Below, piece after piece: positions 1-6,808 of a DNA stretch of 36,124 nt. The translations under genes and the position numbers were made by a program. Within the stretch, counting starts at the first letter, position 1. The number at the start of each line of letters is the position of its first letter. The notes under the pieces are model-generated. The model was not told the DNA's origin. It searched no databases and worked only from the letters and a program-made list of their open reading frames with translations. The DNA comes from Treponema sp. (lineage in GTDB: Bacteria > Spirochaetota > Spirochaetia > Treponematales > Breznakiellaceae), in NCBI GenBank assembly GCA_031276295.1, contig JAISNI010000038.1:1-36124 (forward strand), read 5' to 3'.

Positions 1-213
1 GACGAGGTAGAACGAGCGCGGCTGATGAGCGAGTACAAGTATGAGGTAGACACGCAGAGTAAGGTGGTACAGGCGAAACGGGAGGGGAGGAAGGAGGGGA
101 GACAGGAGGGGAGACAGGAAAGAGAACGGGAAATGAAGGCAGAAATACTGGAACTTATCAATGCGGGATACTCTCTTGATGCACTCAAGGAGCGGCTGAC
201 AAGCGGAGGGTAG
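1..213 (+). CDS. C-terminal end of an Rpn/PD-(D/E)XK transposase-family protein (5' end outside window)
   Basis: The frame is open from base 1 to a TAG at 211-213, so only the last 70 codons of a longer gene are visible. They begin DEVERARLMSEYKYEVDTQ and run into a charged repetitive stretch (KREGRKEGRQEGRQE) followed by a short helix ending LDALKERLTSGG. This tail is typical of the Rpn / PDDEXK_2 family of recombination-promoting nucleases or putative transposases, which are abundant and variable in host-associated treponemes. The N-terminal nuclease domain is not in the window, so activity cannot be judged. An internal ATG at 25 would give a 62-aa protein but is probably not the real start. 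The first 99 bases are repeated at 249-347. Family assignment is from the tail alone and is moderately sure. Confidence 0.6.
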   Translation, partial: DEVERARLMSEYKYEVDTQSKVVQAKREGRKEGRQEGRQEREREMKAEILELINAGYSLDALKERLTSGG

Positions 214-347
214 TCCCCGACGGATGGTCAGGAGTGAGGATAAGCCGAGACGAGGTAGAGCGGGCGCGGCTGATGAGCGAGTACAAGTATGAGGTAGACA
301 CGCAGAGCAAGGTGGTGCAGGCGAAACGGGAAGGGAGGAAAGAGGGC
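1..347 (+). repeat. Tandem 99-bp direct repeat (copies 1-99 and 249-347)
   Basis: The two copies align without gaps over 33 codons and differ at 7 bases. Every difference is at a third codon position and is synonymous (GAA/GAG, CGA/CGG, AGT/AGC, GTA/GTG, GAG/GAA, AAG/AAA, GGG/GGC). The first copy may extend left beyond the window. Confidence 0.85.
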
Positions 348-470
348 TTACTGGAAGGGAGGAAGGAGGGTATACGAGAAATAGCCCGTAATTTAAAGGC
401 AACGGGGGAGCCTCTTGAGAAGATAGCTGCTCTTATCGGTTTGTCCCGCGAGGTAATCGAAGGCCTGTAA
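234..470 (+). pseudogene. Orphan second Rpn-family C-terminal tail
   Basis: An open frame starts at GTG 234, 20 bases after the previous stop, and encodes 78 aa. Its first part (DEVERARLMSEYKYEVDTQ, then KREGRKEG) has the same protein sequence as the end of the preceding gene. The remainder (IARNLKATGEPLEKIAALIGLS) is a different member's tail, with the helix commonly seen at the end of Rpn-type proteins. A stop at 177-179 in this frame rules out a longer upstream part, so the nuclease domain is missing. It is most simply a fragment left by recombination between two family members. It could also be a short expressed protein; no convincing ribosome binding site is seen before the GTG. Confidence 0.5.
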
Positions 471-671
471 GGGCAAGAAGTATGCCGGCAGAGAAAAGGG
501 GGCTTACGCCCTTTCGCTCCCCCCAGCTTCTGCGGTTGCTGTTGAAGGGCAGTAAGTTCAGCAATCAGGGCCGTTCAACTTCCCTTTTCTTACAACCGCC
601 CCATCATGTATACTTTAACCAGGAGTGAATCATGCCTGCCGTCCATCTTGACGAATCCGACGACCTCATGA

Positions 672-822
672 TGCCTAGCAGCCTGTTGCACTTGTGGATT
701 TTTTGCATATTCATGCAAAAAATCCCGATTATCGGGGCTGCTTTGGCAGTTTGTAAGGTAGAAAAATTCACTTTCGTGAATTTTTAGACGATTTTGCGCT
801 GAAGTGCAACAAACTGCTAGCA
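672..822. repeat. 151-bp nested-hairpin element with terminal inverted repeats
   Basis: The ends (672-693 and 802-822) are imperfect inverted repeats of about 20 bp, sharing GTTGCACTT / AAGTGCAAC and TAGCAG / CTGCTA. Inside are three consecutive hairpins: 696-708 with 713-725 (13 bp perfect, 4-nt loop), 724-729 with 731-736, and 762-771 with 776-785 (10 bp perfect, 4-nt loop). Bases 684-708 recur exactly at 35504-35528. This organisation fits a MITE-like or structured-RNA repeat; no transposase gene is inside. Confidence 0.7.
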
Positions 823-825
823 CCG

Positions 826-845
826 AAAAAAGGCCGGCTGCCTTT
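826..845 (-). terminator. Rho-independent terminator of the ABC transporter operon
   Basis: On the minus strand AAAGGC, a 5-nt loop and GCCTTT are followed by three further T residues. It starts two bases after the stop codon of the last permease gene and abuts the right end of the repeat element. Confidence 0.7.
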
Positions 846-847
846 CC

Positions 848-1750
848 TTATCCTTTTACCGAACCTATCATAACGCCCTTGATAAAGTACTTCTGGACAA
901 AGGGATAAATAATAATGACCGGAACCATAGTAACCACGATCAGGGAGTATTTGATCACCGCGGCGGCTTCCGCAAGACGCAACTGAGCTTCGGGGTCCGA
1001 AACGGTGGAAGGATCAATCTGGGTGGCCATAAGGATTTCCCTCAGGTAAATGGTCAAGGGGTAGAGGGCTTTAGTATTCAGGTAGATCATCGCGTTAAAG
1101 TAGGCGTTCCAGTGGCCCACACCGTAGAAAAGCACGAGAACGGCAATAATCGCTTTGGAAAGGGGCAGGACGATACGCACATAGTACATAAAATCGCCGC
1201 AGCCGTCTATCTTTGCCGCGTCAAGCATCTCGCCGGGGATACTGTTCTGAATGAAGGTTCGCGCGATGATCATGTTGTAAACGCCGATGGCCCCCGGGAT
1301 GATCAGCGCAAACGGGGTGTTGAGCATCTTCAGATTCCGAATCAGTATGTAAGCGGGTATCATACCGCCGTTAAAAAACATGGTAAAGGTAAAGAGCAAC
1401 ATAATACCGTTCCGCCCCGGCACATCGGTGCGGGAAAGACAATACGCGGTGGTCATCGTCATAATAATATTTATCAGGGTGCCGAATAACGTATACAGTA
1501 TCGAGTTGCGGAAGCCTATCCACACCGTGCCTGTGTTGAACACCGTATTGTACCCTTGCAGGCTAAGTTCTACCGGCAAGAGAACTACCCTACCCGCCTG
1601 CACCGCCGATCCGGAAGAAAAGGATGCGGACAACACAAAGATACAGGGATAGAGAACAATCAGAAAAAACAAGGTAAGGAGGACAAAAATAACCGCATAA
1701 AATACCTTGTCGCTTAAGCTGCTTTTATTCCAGGTAATTTCCATAGTCAA
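848..1750 (-). CDS. Carbohydrate ABC transporter permease (YtcP/LplC-like)
   Basis: This is a 300-aa inner-membrane permease of the binding-protein-dependent CUT1 type, close in style to YtcP/LplC proteins that import oligosaccharides. The sequence shows an N-terminal membrane segment (about residues 16-38), several further hydrophobic helices, and the cytoplasmic EAA loop (EMLDAAKIDGCGDF... VLPLSK), which contacts the ATPase. The C-terminus ends with the usual amphipathic IKGVMIGSVKG. It is the third gene of an operon with a second permease and a solute-binding protein, and is followed directly by a terminator. No ATPase gene is nearby; this family commonly uses a shared MsmK-type ATPase encoded elsewhere. 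The substrate cannot be read from the sequence. Confidence 0.9.
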   Translation of the reverse strand: MTMEITWNKSSLSDKVFYAVIFVLLTLFFLIVLYPCIFVLSASFSSGSAVQAGRVVLLPVELSLQGYNTVFNTGTVWIGFRNSILYTLFGTLINIIMTMTTAYCLSRTDVPGRNGIMLLFTFTMFFNGGMIPAYILIRNLKMLNTPFALIIPGAIGVYNMIIARTFIQNSIPGEMLDAAKIDGCGDFMYYVRIVLPLSKAIIAVLVLFYGVGHWNAYFNAMIYLNTKALYPLTIYLREILMATQIDPSTVSDPEAQLRLAEAAAVIKYSLIVVTMVPVIIIYPFVQKYFIKGVMIGSVKG

Positions 1751-1793
1751 CTCCCCTGTTCAAATTCCGCCGTGATGATTTCCGGCAAGGACA

Positions 1794-2744
1794 TTAGAAT
1801 ATACCGCTGCCGTTCAGTTTCTTGCTGCCCCAGTTTGCGATTATAAGTAGAAGAAAATTGATCACCGAGTTGAACATGCCGATGGCGGTGGAAAGAGAAA
1901 AATCATTGATGCCGCTGGCAAGACCGACCTTGTACACGTAGGTTGAAATAACCTCGCTGAAATTGATATTCAGACTATTCTGCATAAGCAGCGTTTTTTC
2001 AAACGCAACGTTCATCAGGCCGCCTACGGCGAGAATCAACATGATACTTGCGGTGGGTAAAATACACGGAATATCCACATAGAGCACCCGCTGGAACCGC
2101 GTGGCTCCATCCACCAGAGCCGCTTCATGCAACGTGGGGTCTACATTGGAGAGGGCCGCAAAATAGATAATCGAAGCGTAGCCTGTTTGCTGCCATATCG
2201 CCGACCAGACGTAGATATGCTTAAAGTTACTTCCCACCGCAAGAATGTCCGGCGGCATGACCTTGGTCAATTGCATAAAAAGGGCCCCGTAAAGCCCGTT
2301 CCGGTTATTCAGAATTTGAAATATCAGGCCGACCATCACCACCGTCGAGATAAAATAGGGGATATAGGTAACGGTCTGTATCACCTTCTGATAGGGTTTG
2401 AGGGGCAAGGCGTTGAGGAGCAGTGCAAAGATAATAGGAATTGGAAAGCATACTACCAGACTATACACCGATAAGGTAAGGGTATTGGCAAGTATCTGAA
2501 CAAACTTGTAAGACTCGAAAAAACGCCGAAAATTATCAAATCCAACCCAGGGACTTCGGAACATTCCAAGTGCAAAATTGTATTTTTTAAAGGCAATAAC
2601 CAGACCCACCATAGGGCCGTAGGCAAAGATGAAAAGATATACCAAGGGTACAACCAGGAGCAGATAAATTTGCCACCGCGCCTTTATATTGCTGAATAAA
2701 CGTTCCCTTTCGCGCTTTTTTACGATATAAACGGCTTTGCTCAT
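1794..2744 (-). CDS. Carbohydrate ABC transporter permease (LplB/YteP-like)
   Basis: This 316-aa permease is the partner of the downstream permease, the two forming the membrane channel of a sugar importer. Features seen are a basic N-terminus (VKKRERERLFSNIKARW), a first membrane helix at about residues 27-48, further helices, and the EAA loop EAALVDGATRFQRVLYVDIP about two thirds along. The ending NFLLLIIANWGSKKLNGSGIF is typical of the LplB group. It lies 70 bases after the binding-protein gene and 43 bases before the next permease, on the same strand, so one transcript is likely. Related LplB/YteP proteins carry plant-polysaccharide fragments in Firmicutes, but the substrate here is unknown. 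Confidence 0.9.
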   Translation of the reverse strand: MSKAVYIVKKRERERLFSNIKARWQIYLLLVVPLVYLFIFAYGPMVGLVIAFKKYNFALGMFRSPWVGFDNFRRFFESYKFVQILANTLTLSVYSLVVCFPIPIIFALLLNALPLKPYQKVIQTVTYIPYFISTVVMVGLIFQILNNRNGLYGALFMQLTKVMPPDILAVGSNFKHIYVWSAIWQQTGYASIIYFAALSNVDPTLHEAALVDGATRFQRVLYVDIPCILPTASIMLILAVGGLMNVAFEKTLLMQNSLNINFSEVISTYVYKVGLASGINDFSLSTAIGMFNSVINFLLLIIANWGSKKLNGSGIF

Positions 2745-2814
2745 TACCTGCCCCTTTCAGGAACGGGACGGAAAAGCCGCTACAGCCTCCCCTTGTCCCG
2801 CCCGTGTTGTTGTG

Positions 2815-4473
2815 TTATTTTACCCGGTCGTAAGCAGTCTGAGCGGTACTCAGCCACGTTTGCAGACCCATGTTGTTGAGATCCCGCAAATAGTTATTCC
2901 ACAGAGTATCGTTGTTGATGTCCCGCGCGCCGGTAACAAATTCCGCGATAGACTGGAAAACATACTCGCTGACGTTGACGATAGGCTCGCTAATCTTTTC
3001 AGCTTCAGGGGCAGTGTACTTCAACGGCGACGGTAGAATATGCTGAGGATGAGCGTTCAAGTTGTACTGATAATTGTACCCGTTTACCATAGCCGCCGCC
3101 GATGCGGGGTTATAGGGCGCCTGCATACTTCCGCGGGTGTTTCCCTGCTGCATGGAGGCGTAACGCGGGCCCTGGTTGTGCCAGAATTTGTTGGAAGGAG
3201 AATTCCAGATGTCGGTAATCTCCACAATGGACAGAGACGGATAGATGCCCAGTTGAACATAGGCATTGGTGTCCTTGGCCAGATCCTCAGGCTTGCGCGT
3301 CCAGTCAACCCCTTCCTCGCCGAAACGCTGAATGATAGAAATCGTATGTTCAAGCATGGAATCCATAACCTTAAACGCCAGATCGGGATTCTTACACGCG
3401 GACGTGATGAAGGTACTGGCATTGGGCACAAAACCCGTATACGCACTGTACGCGGCGCCGCCGGGCCCTTTAAAAGGGGGAACCATAACCAACTCGGCAA
3501 AGTTGGGATTTTTATCGATAGATGCCTGGGGCCAGTTACTCAAACTGCCGGCAGTGGTAAGGGCCACTATCGGAGGATTATTGTTCAACTCCGCACGGTA
3601 CTGCTGCTGATCGTTGGTAAAGACCGAAGCGGAAAGCACCCCGTCCCTATACAGGGTATTGAGGTACTGGAGGGCCCTGCGGAACTCCGGATCCACAAAG
3701 GGCGCGATAACTTTCTGCCCCGTACTATCCAGGGTAAGGCCGGGGGATGAACTGCTTTGGGTATAGAAAACGAATGAATTGATCAGGGCACAGATGGGAT
3801 TTTCACCGTAAGTACCCCGGAACCAGCCGGTAATACCAATCTCATCCTTGCGGCCGTTACCGTTGGGGTCCCTGTCGCGGAAGGCAATCAGTACCTGCCG
3901 CAGTTCTTCTGTGGTAGCGGGCATCTTGAGGCCAAGTTTATCGATCCATGCCTTGTTGATGTACTGCCGGTTAGGGGTCAGATTCCAGGTTTCAGGCTCG
4001 TAACGGGCCAGATTATAGATGTGGCCGTCGGCGCTGGTGATGTACTGCCGATAAGCCTTCCGGTCTTCTTCAGGTATCTGGTAAAAATACGGCGCGGTGG
4101 AAGGACTTGCAAGGTATTTGTCCAGAGCGATAAACGCACCCTTAGTACCGTAGTCAAAGATGGCTTCCAGGGGAATATCGTCGGTGATGATCACATCGGG
4201 GAGATCGCCTGAAGAGACCATTAAGGCCAGCTTGGTGCGGATCTCTTGCGGATTCTCGGGAAGCATATAAAACTGAATATCAATGTTATGCAGTTTCTCA
4301 AGATATTGGGTGAGGTAATTATTTTTGTAATCGGTAATGAAGGAATGGGTTTCCATTCCTATTGTCAATACCGGCATACCCCCCCCCCCCCGCACGGGTT
4401 GGCTTCCGGCGGCGAAGATCATTCCTGCCATAGCAAACAGCAGAAAAACCGTTACTATCACGCGTCTTTTCAT
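2815..4473 (-). CDS. Extracellular solute-binding protein (LplA/YtcQ-like), with poly-G tract
   Basis: This 552-aa periplasmic or membrane-associated sugar-binding protein is the substrate receptor of the following permeases. It has a signal peptide (MKRRVIVTVFLLFAMAGMIFA, cleavage likely before AGSQ) and no lipobox Cys. The mature part contains family-1-type binding protein elements such as GDLPDVIITDDIP and a DRDPNGNGRKDEIGITGW segment resembling a calcium-binding loop of LplA-type proteins. The start ATG at 4473 follows a strong ribosome binding site (GGAGGAG). Directly after the signal peptide a run of 13 G on the coding strand (4379-4391) encodes four glycines; slippage here would frameshift nearly the whole mature protein. 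A strong promoter lies at 4533-4561. As read here the gene is in the ON frame. Confidence 0.9.
   Translation of the reverse strand: MKRRVIVTVFLLFAMAGMIFAAGSQPVRGGGGMPVLTIGMETHSFITDYKNNYLTQYLEKLHNIDIQFYMLPENPQEIRTKLALMVSSGDLPDVIITDDIPLEAIFDYGTKGAFIALDKYLASPSTAPYFYQIPEEDRKAYRQYITSADGHIYNLARYEPETWNLTPNRQYINKAWIDKLGLKMPATTEELRQVLIAFRDRDPNGNGRKDEIGITGWFRGTYGENPICALINSFVFYTQSSSSPGLTLDSTGQKVIAPFVDPEFRRALQYLNTLYRDGVLSASVFTNDQQQYRAELNNNPPIVALTTAGSLSNWPQASIDKNPNFAELVMVPPFKGPGGAAYSAYTGFVPNASTFITSACKNPDLAFKVMDSMLEHTISIIQRFGEEGVDWTRKPEDLAKDTNAYVQLGIYPSLSIVEITDIWNSPSNKFWHNQGPRYASMQQGNTRGSMQAPYNPASAAAMVNGYNYQYNLNAHPQHILPSPLKYTAPEAEKISEPIVNVSEYVFQSIAEFVTGARDINNDTLWNNYLRDLNNMGLQTWLSTAQTAYDRVK
4379..4391 (-). 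repeat. Homopolymeric tract of 13 C (G on coding strand)
   Basis: Thirteen consecutive C on the given strand correspond to 13 G in the coding strand of the solute-binding protein gene, about 26 codons after the start. Tracts of this length are prone to slipped-strand mispairing, and poly-G tracts are known phase-variation elements in Treponema pallidum. Confidence 0.9.
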
Positions 4474-4510
4474 TATTCTCCTCCATAAAAATTATAAAAA
4501 TGTACTTTCC

Positions 4511-4524
4511 CATGCTTCAGCATG
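4511..4524. promoter_or_regulatory. Palindrome at the start of the transporter transcript
   Basis: CATGCTTCAGCATG is a perfect 6-bp inverted repeat with a 2-nt loop. It lies at and just downstream of the transcription start expected from the 4533-4561 promoter, about 40 bases before the binding-protein start codon. This is a good position for a repressor operator; a short mRNA hairpin is the alternative. Confidence 0.4.
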
Positions 4525-4532
4525 TTCCAATT

Positions 4533-4561
4533 ATTATAGGGGTACTTTTAGAAACGTGCAA
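4533..4561 (-). promoter_or_regulatory. Sigma-70-type promoter of the ABC transporter operon
   Basis: On the minus strand TTGCAC (4556-4561) and TATAAT (4533-4538) are separated by exactly 17 bases. Transcription would start near 4526, giving a leader of about 53 bases to the solute-binding protein. Confidence 0.7.
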
Positions 4562-4591
4562 GCATTTTTTTAAAAAATTTGCGGTATTGAC

Positions 4592-4630
4592 TATACTATT
4601 TTTTTCAAAAATAATGGACAAAATAGTATA
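4592..4630. promoter_or_regulatory. 11-bp inverted repeat overlapping the FIST promoter
   Basis: TATACTATTTT (4592-4602) and AAAATAGTATA (4620-4630) are perfect inverted repeats with 17 bases between them. The right half lies between the -35 and -10 of the promoter at 4615-4643, so it is a plausible operator for the FIST/MCP pair and may also affect the divergent transporter promoter. Confidence 0.45.
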
Positions 4631-4643
4631 TTATATATATAAT
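4615..4643 (+). promoter_or_regulatory. Promoter of the FIST/MCP operon
   Basis: TGGACA (4615-4620) and TATAAT (4638-4643) are 17 bases apart, about 58 bases before the start codon at 4702. A second candidate, TTGACT (4587-4592) with AATAAT (4610-4615), also with 17-base spacing, lies just upstream. Confidence 0.6.
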
Positions 4644-4701
4644 TGTAGGATTATTTTGGTCTATACGAAATACAAGTGAATTTTATATGAAAGGGGATGA
4701 C

Positions 4702-5817
4702 ATGGCTATTAAATATTCCACCCGTAAAACGCCGGATATGAAGGGTATCATCAATGAAATCGAACAGCCTGATATTAAGGCGGTGATATATTTCTTTTCC
4801 GGTGAATATGAATATGCTGAGCCTCACAAGGCATTGAGAAGGGCTTTCCCCCAGGCAGCCTGTATCGGATCTTCCATGATAGGCGGATGGTGTACTTCAG
4901 GAGCGGCGGCCAAGGGTATAATGGCCATGTCCTTTTCATCCGAGGAAGTTGAAAAGGTTTTTGTTTCCTTTAAGGAAGGGGTCAAGAAGAACCCCGCGCT
5001 TGCGGCTGCCGGGGCCATAGAAGAATTAAAGCGGAGTCTGAGCGGCCACGACATTAATCCTAACGCCTACGTCGGTTTTATTTTTTTTGATGGTCTTTGT
5101 CTGGGTGAGGAAATAATAAAAAAATTCACCCTGGATAAGGCTCTTAACATGCCTTTTATCGGAGGCGCCGCGGCGGACGAACTGGCCTTTACAAAAACCA
5201 CTGTCGGTATTAATGACAAGTTGTCGGGAGACGGGCTTGCCGTAATGATTATGAAGATGAAGATACCCTTCTATTTTAACCATTATGTCCACTATCAACC
5301 GACCAACACATCCTTTGTCATAACAGAATCCGAGCCTTCAAAACGGACGGTATGGAAGATAAATGGAGAAAACGCGGCGGATTATTATGCAAAGGTCATC
5401 GGGGTTCCGTCGGCCGCCAAACTGAATAGCGGCCATTTTTCAAAGAATCCAATCGGTATTGTTCAGGGCAGTACCGTCTATGTACGCAGCATCAGCAATC
5501 TGGTTGACGGGAGCGGCTTAAGGTTTTATTGCAACATAGAAAATGAGACAACCGTTTACCTGCTCAAACAAGGCGATATTATTGCGAACGCACAGCGGGC
5601 GGTAAAAGAAGCGGAAGCCTATCTTCCGCGTATATACGGGGCTGTTCTTTTTAACTGCGTCCTCCGGTATCTTGAATTGCAGGAATTAAAAAAGGTGGAT
5701 GCCTTCAACAATGTCTTTGCGCATCTTAATTTTATCGGCCTCAATACCTATGGGGAAGAACTTTTTACCCACCACAACCAAACCTTAACCGCCATATTCT
5801 TTGGAGGACGCAGATGA
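4702..5817 (+). CDS. FIST-domain sensory protein
   Basis: This 371-aa cytoplasmic protein consists of FIST N (about residues 25-215) and FIST C (about 220-355) domains, a sensory module proposed to bind small ligands, possibly amino acids. Visible hallmarks are GSSMIGGW near residue 57, [29 protein letters not shown] and, in the C part, [18 protein letters not shown] and NPIGIVQG. There is no signal peptide or membrane segment. The start at ATG 4702 is preferred because AAAGGGG lies at the right distance; an ATG at 4687 would lie upstream of that site. The last four bases overlap the start of the MCP-like gene (ATGA at 5814), so the two are translationally coupled and probably form a receptor with separate sensor and signalling subunits. 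Confidence 0.85.
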   Translation: MAIKYSTRKTPDMKGIINEIEQPDIKAVIYFFSGEYEYAEPHKALRRAFPQAACIGSSMIGGWCTSGAAAKGIMAMSFSSEEVEKVFVSFKEGVKKNPALAAAGAIEELKRSLSGHDINPNAYVGFIFFDGLCLGEEIIKKFTLDKALNMPFIGGAAADELAFTKTTVGINDKLSGDGLAVMIMKMKIPFYFNHYVHYQPTNTSFVITESEPSKRTVWKINGENAADYYAKVIGVPSAAKLNSGHFSKNPIGIVQGSTVYVRSISNLVDGSGLRFYCNIENETTVYLLKQGDIIANAQRAVKEAEAYLPRIYGAVLFNCVLRYLELQELKKVDAFNNVFAHLNFIGLNTYGEELFTHHNQTLTAIFFGGRR

Positions 5818-6668
5818 ACACATCGAAAGATATTCAGAGAAGGGATACGCCGGTAAACGACACCTTTACCCTTAAAACAAAAAGGCTGTTTCATTATTTT
5901 AATACAAAATTCAAGACCCTCATATTTGAAATACTTTCCCGAAGCGATCTCCTTAACACGACCATACTCTATCTGAATAAAACCTTTAGCCGCATGTCTT
6001 CGGTTGCAAAGGATGCCAATGCCTCTTTTCAGGAGAAAACGAGGGCCTTTGTCGGCAATTTTAATGAAAACCAGCAGCATATAGATGAAATACAAAAAAA
6101 TTTTACCGTTATCGATAAAACATTTGAAAATTCTTTTTCAATCGCCAATAATCTGTATGGCGTTGCAAAGATTACCGGGGAAAATCTCGCCGTTATTCTG
6201 GATATTGCCGAGGTAACCAATATACTTGCCCTCAATGCCTCAATTGAAGCTGCCAGGGCAGGAGAGGCGGGCAGGGGTTTTGCGGTAGTGGCATCGGAGA
6301 TCCGTAAACACGCAAATACCACCAAGGGCTCGATAGAAACAATATCAGATAACATCAAAAGTCTTATACGGGATATAAATAATTTGTCGAAAGAAATGAA
6401 CAAGATGAAAGGCGAAGTTACCCAGGGGAAAAATCTGATACAAAAAGTCGTGAACAGCAACAAGGAATACACTGCCGAGGATTTTCTTTCCAGAGACGTT
6501 TCTTCTATGGATACAACTATTCAGGAATACGATCTTATCAAGGAAACTTTAGATAAAATGATCGAGCAATCCGATACATCAAAAAAAGATATCGCACTTA
6601 TGCTTGAGCTGTTTCAGGACAGCATTGAAAAAATTGAGAAAATCGAAGACAGTTATACACCCGGATAA
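5814..6668 (+). CDS. Soluble methyl-accepting chemotaxis-type signalling protein
   Basis: This 284-aa protein has a coiled-coil MCP signalling domain without any membrane segment or recognisable sensor domain of its own. The hairpin tip that contacts CheA and CheW is clear at about residues 130-165 ([20 protein letters not shown] then [12 protein letters not shown]). Flanking heptad-rich helices run to the C-terminus. The protein begins within the stop of the FIST gene, suggesting that FIST supplies the sensory input and this protein passes it to the flagellar chemotaxis kinase. The N-terminal 60 residues ([20 protein letters not shown]...) are of unknown function and may bind the FIST partner. 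The N-terminal flank of the tip is short for an MCP, so it may belong to a short-helix class. No terminal CheR-docking pentapeptide is seen. Confidence 0.85.
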   Translation: MNTSKDIQRRDTPVNDTFTLKTKRLFHYFNTKFKTLIFEILSRSDLLNTTILYLNKTFSRMSSVAKDANASFQEKTRAFVGNFNENQQHIDEIQKNFTVIDKTFENSFSIANNLYGVAKITGENLAVILDIAEVTNILALNASIEAARAGEAGRGFAVVASEIRKHANTTKGSIETISDNIKSLIRDINNLSKEMNKMKGEVTQGKNLIQKVVNSNKEYTAEDFLSRDVSSMDTTIQEYDLIKETLDKMIEQSDTSKKDIALMLELFQDSIEKIEKIEDSYTPG

Positions 6669-6679
6669 TCGCGGTTTTG

Positions 6680-6705
6680 CCTGCGTTTATCCGCCGTAAC
6701 GCAGG
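6680..6705 (+). terminator. Hairpin after the FIST/MCP operon
   Basis: CCTGCGTT (6680-6687) pairs with AACGCAGG (6698-6705) across a 10-base loop, 11 bases after the MCP stop. There is no continuous T-run afterwards, so termination may be weak or factor-dependent. Confidence 0.4.
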
Positions 6706-6808
6706 TAATATAATAGTCCCAATTTTCCCCTCGATACATATTTCCCTCAATTATTGCAGAGAATTGAGAACTTACGGACGGCCCTCACGGGCGGCTCGGA
6801 ATCCTTGC

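Larger units (their letters stand above)
471..847. other. Gene-free interval with hairpins and a repeat element
   Basis: No credible gene is seen. The interval contains a weak terminator-like hairpin at 494-514 (AAAGGG pairing with CCCTTT, no good T-run), the nested-hairpin repeat element at 672-822, and the terminator of the opposing ABC operon at 826-845. A 77-codon open frame on the minus strand (590-823) merely reads through the repeat element. Confidence 0.6.

Noticed and set aside
672-822. Integron attC site
   Set aside because: The ends contain GTTGCAC and GTGCAAC, but they do not fit the GTTRRRY / RYYYAAC core consensus, and no integrase or cassette array is present.
590-823. 77-codon open frame on the minus strand
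   Set aside because: It spans the nested-hairpin element including its right inverted repeat and has no ribosome binding site or recognisable domain; it is a chance frame in repeat DNA.
3040-3750. 236-codon plus-strand open frame opposite the solute-binding protein gene
   Set aside because: It lies wholly antisense to a gene with a clear signal peptide and family match; long antisense frames result from codon bias here.
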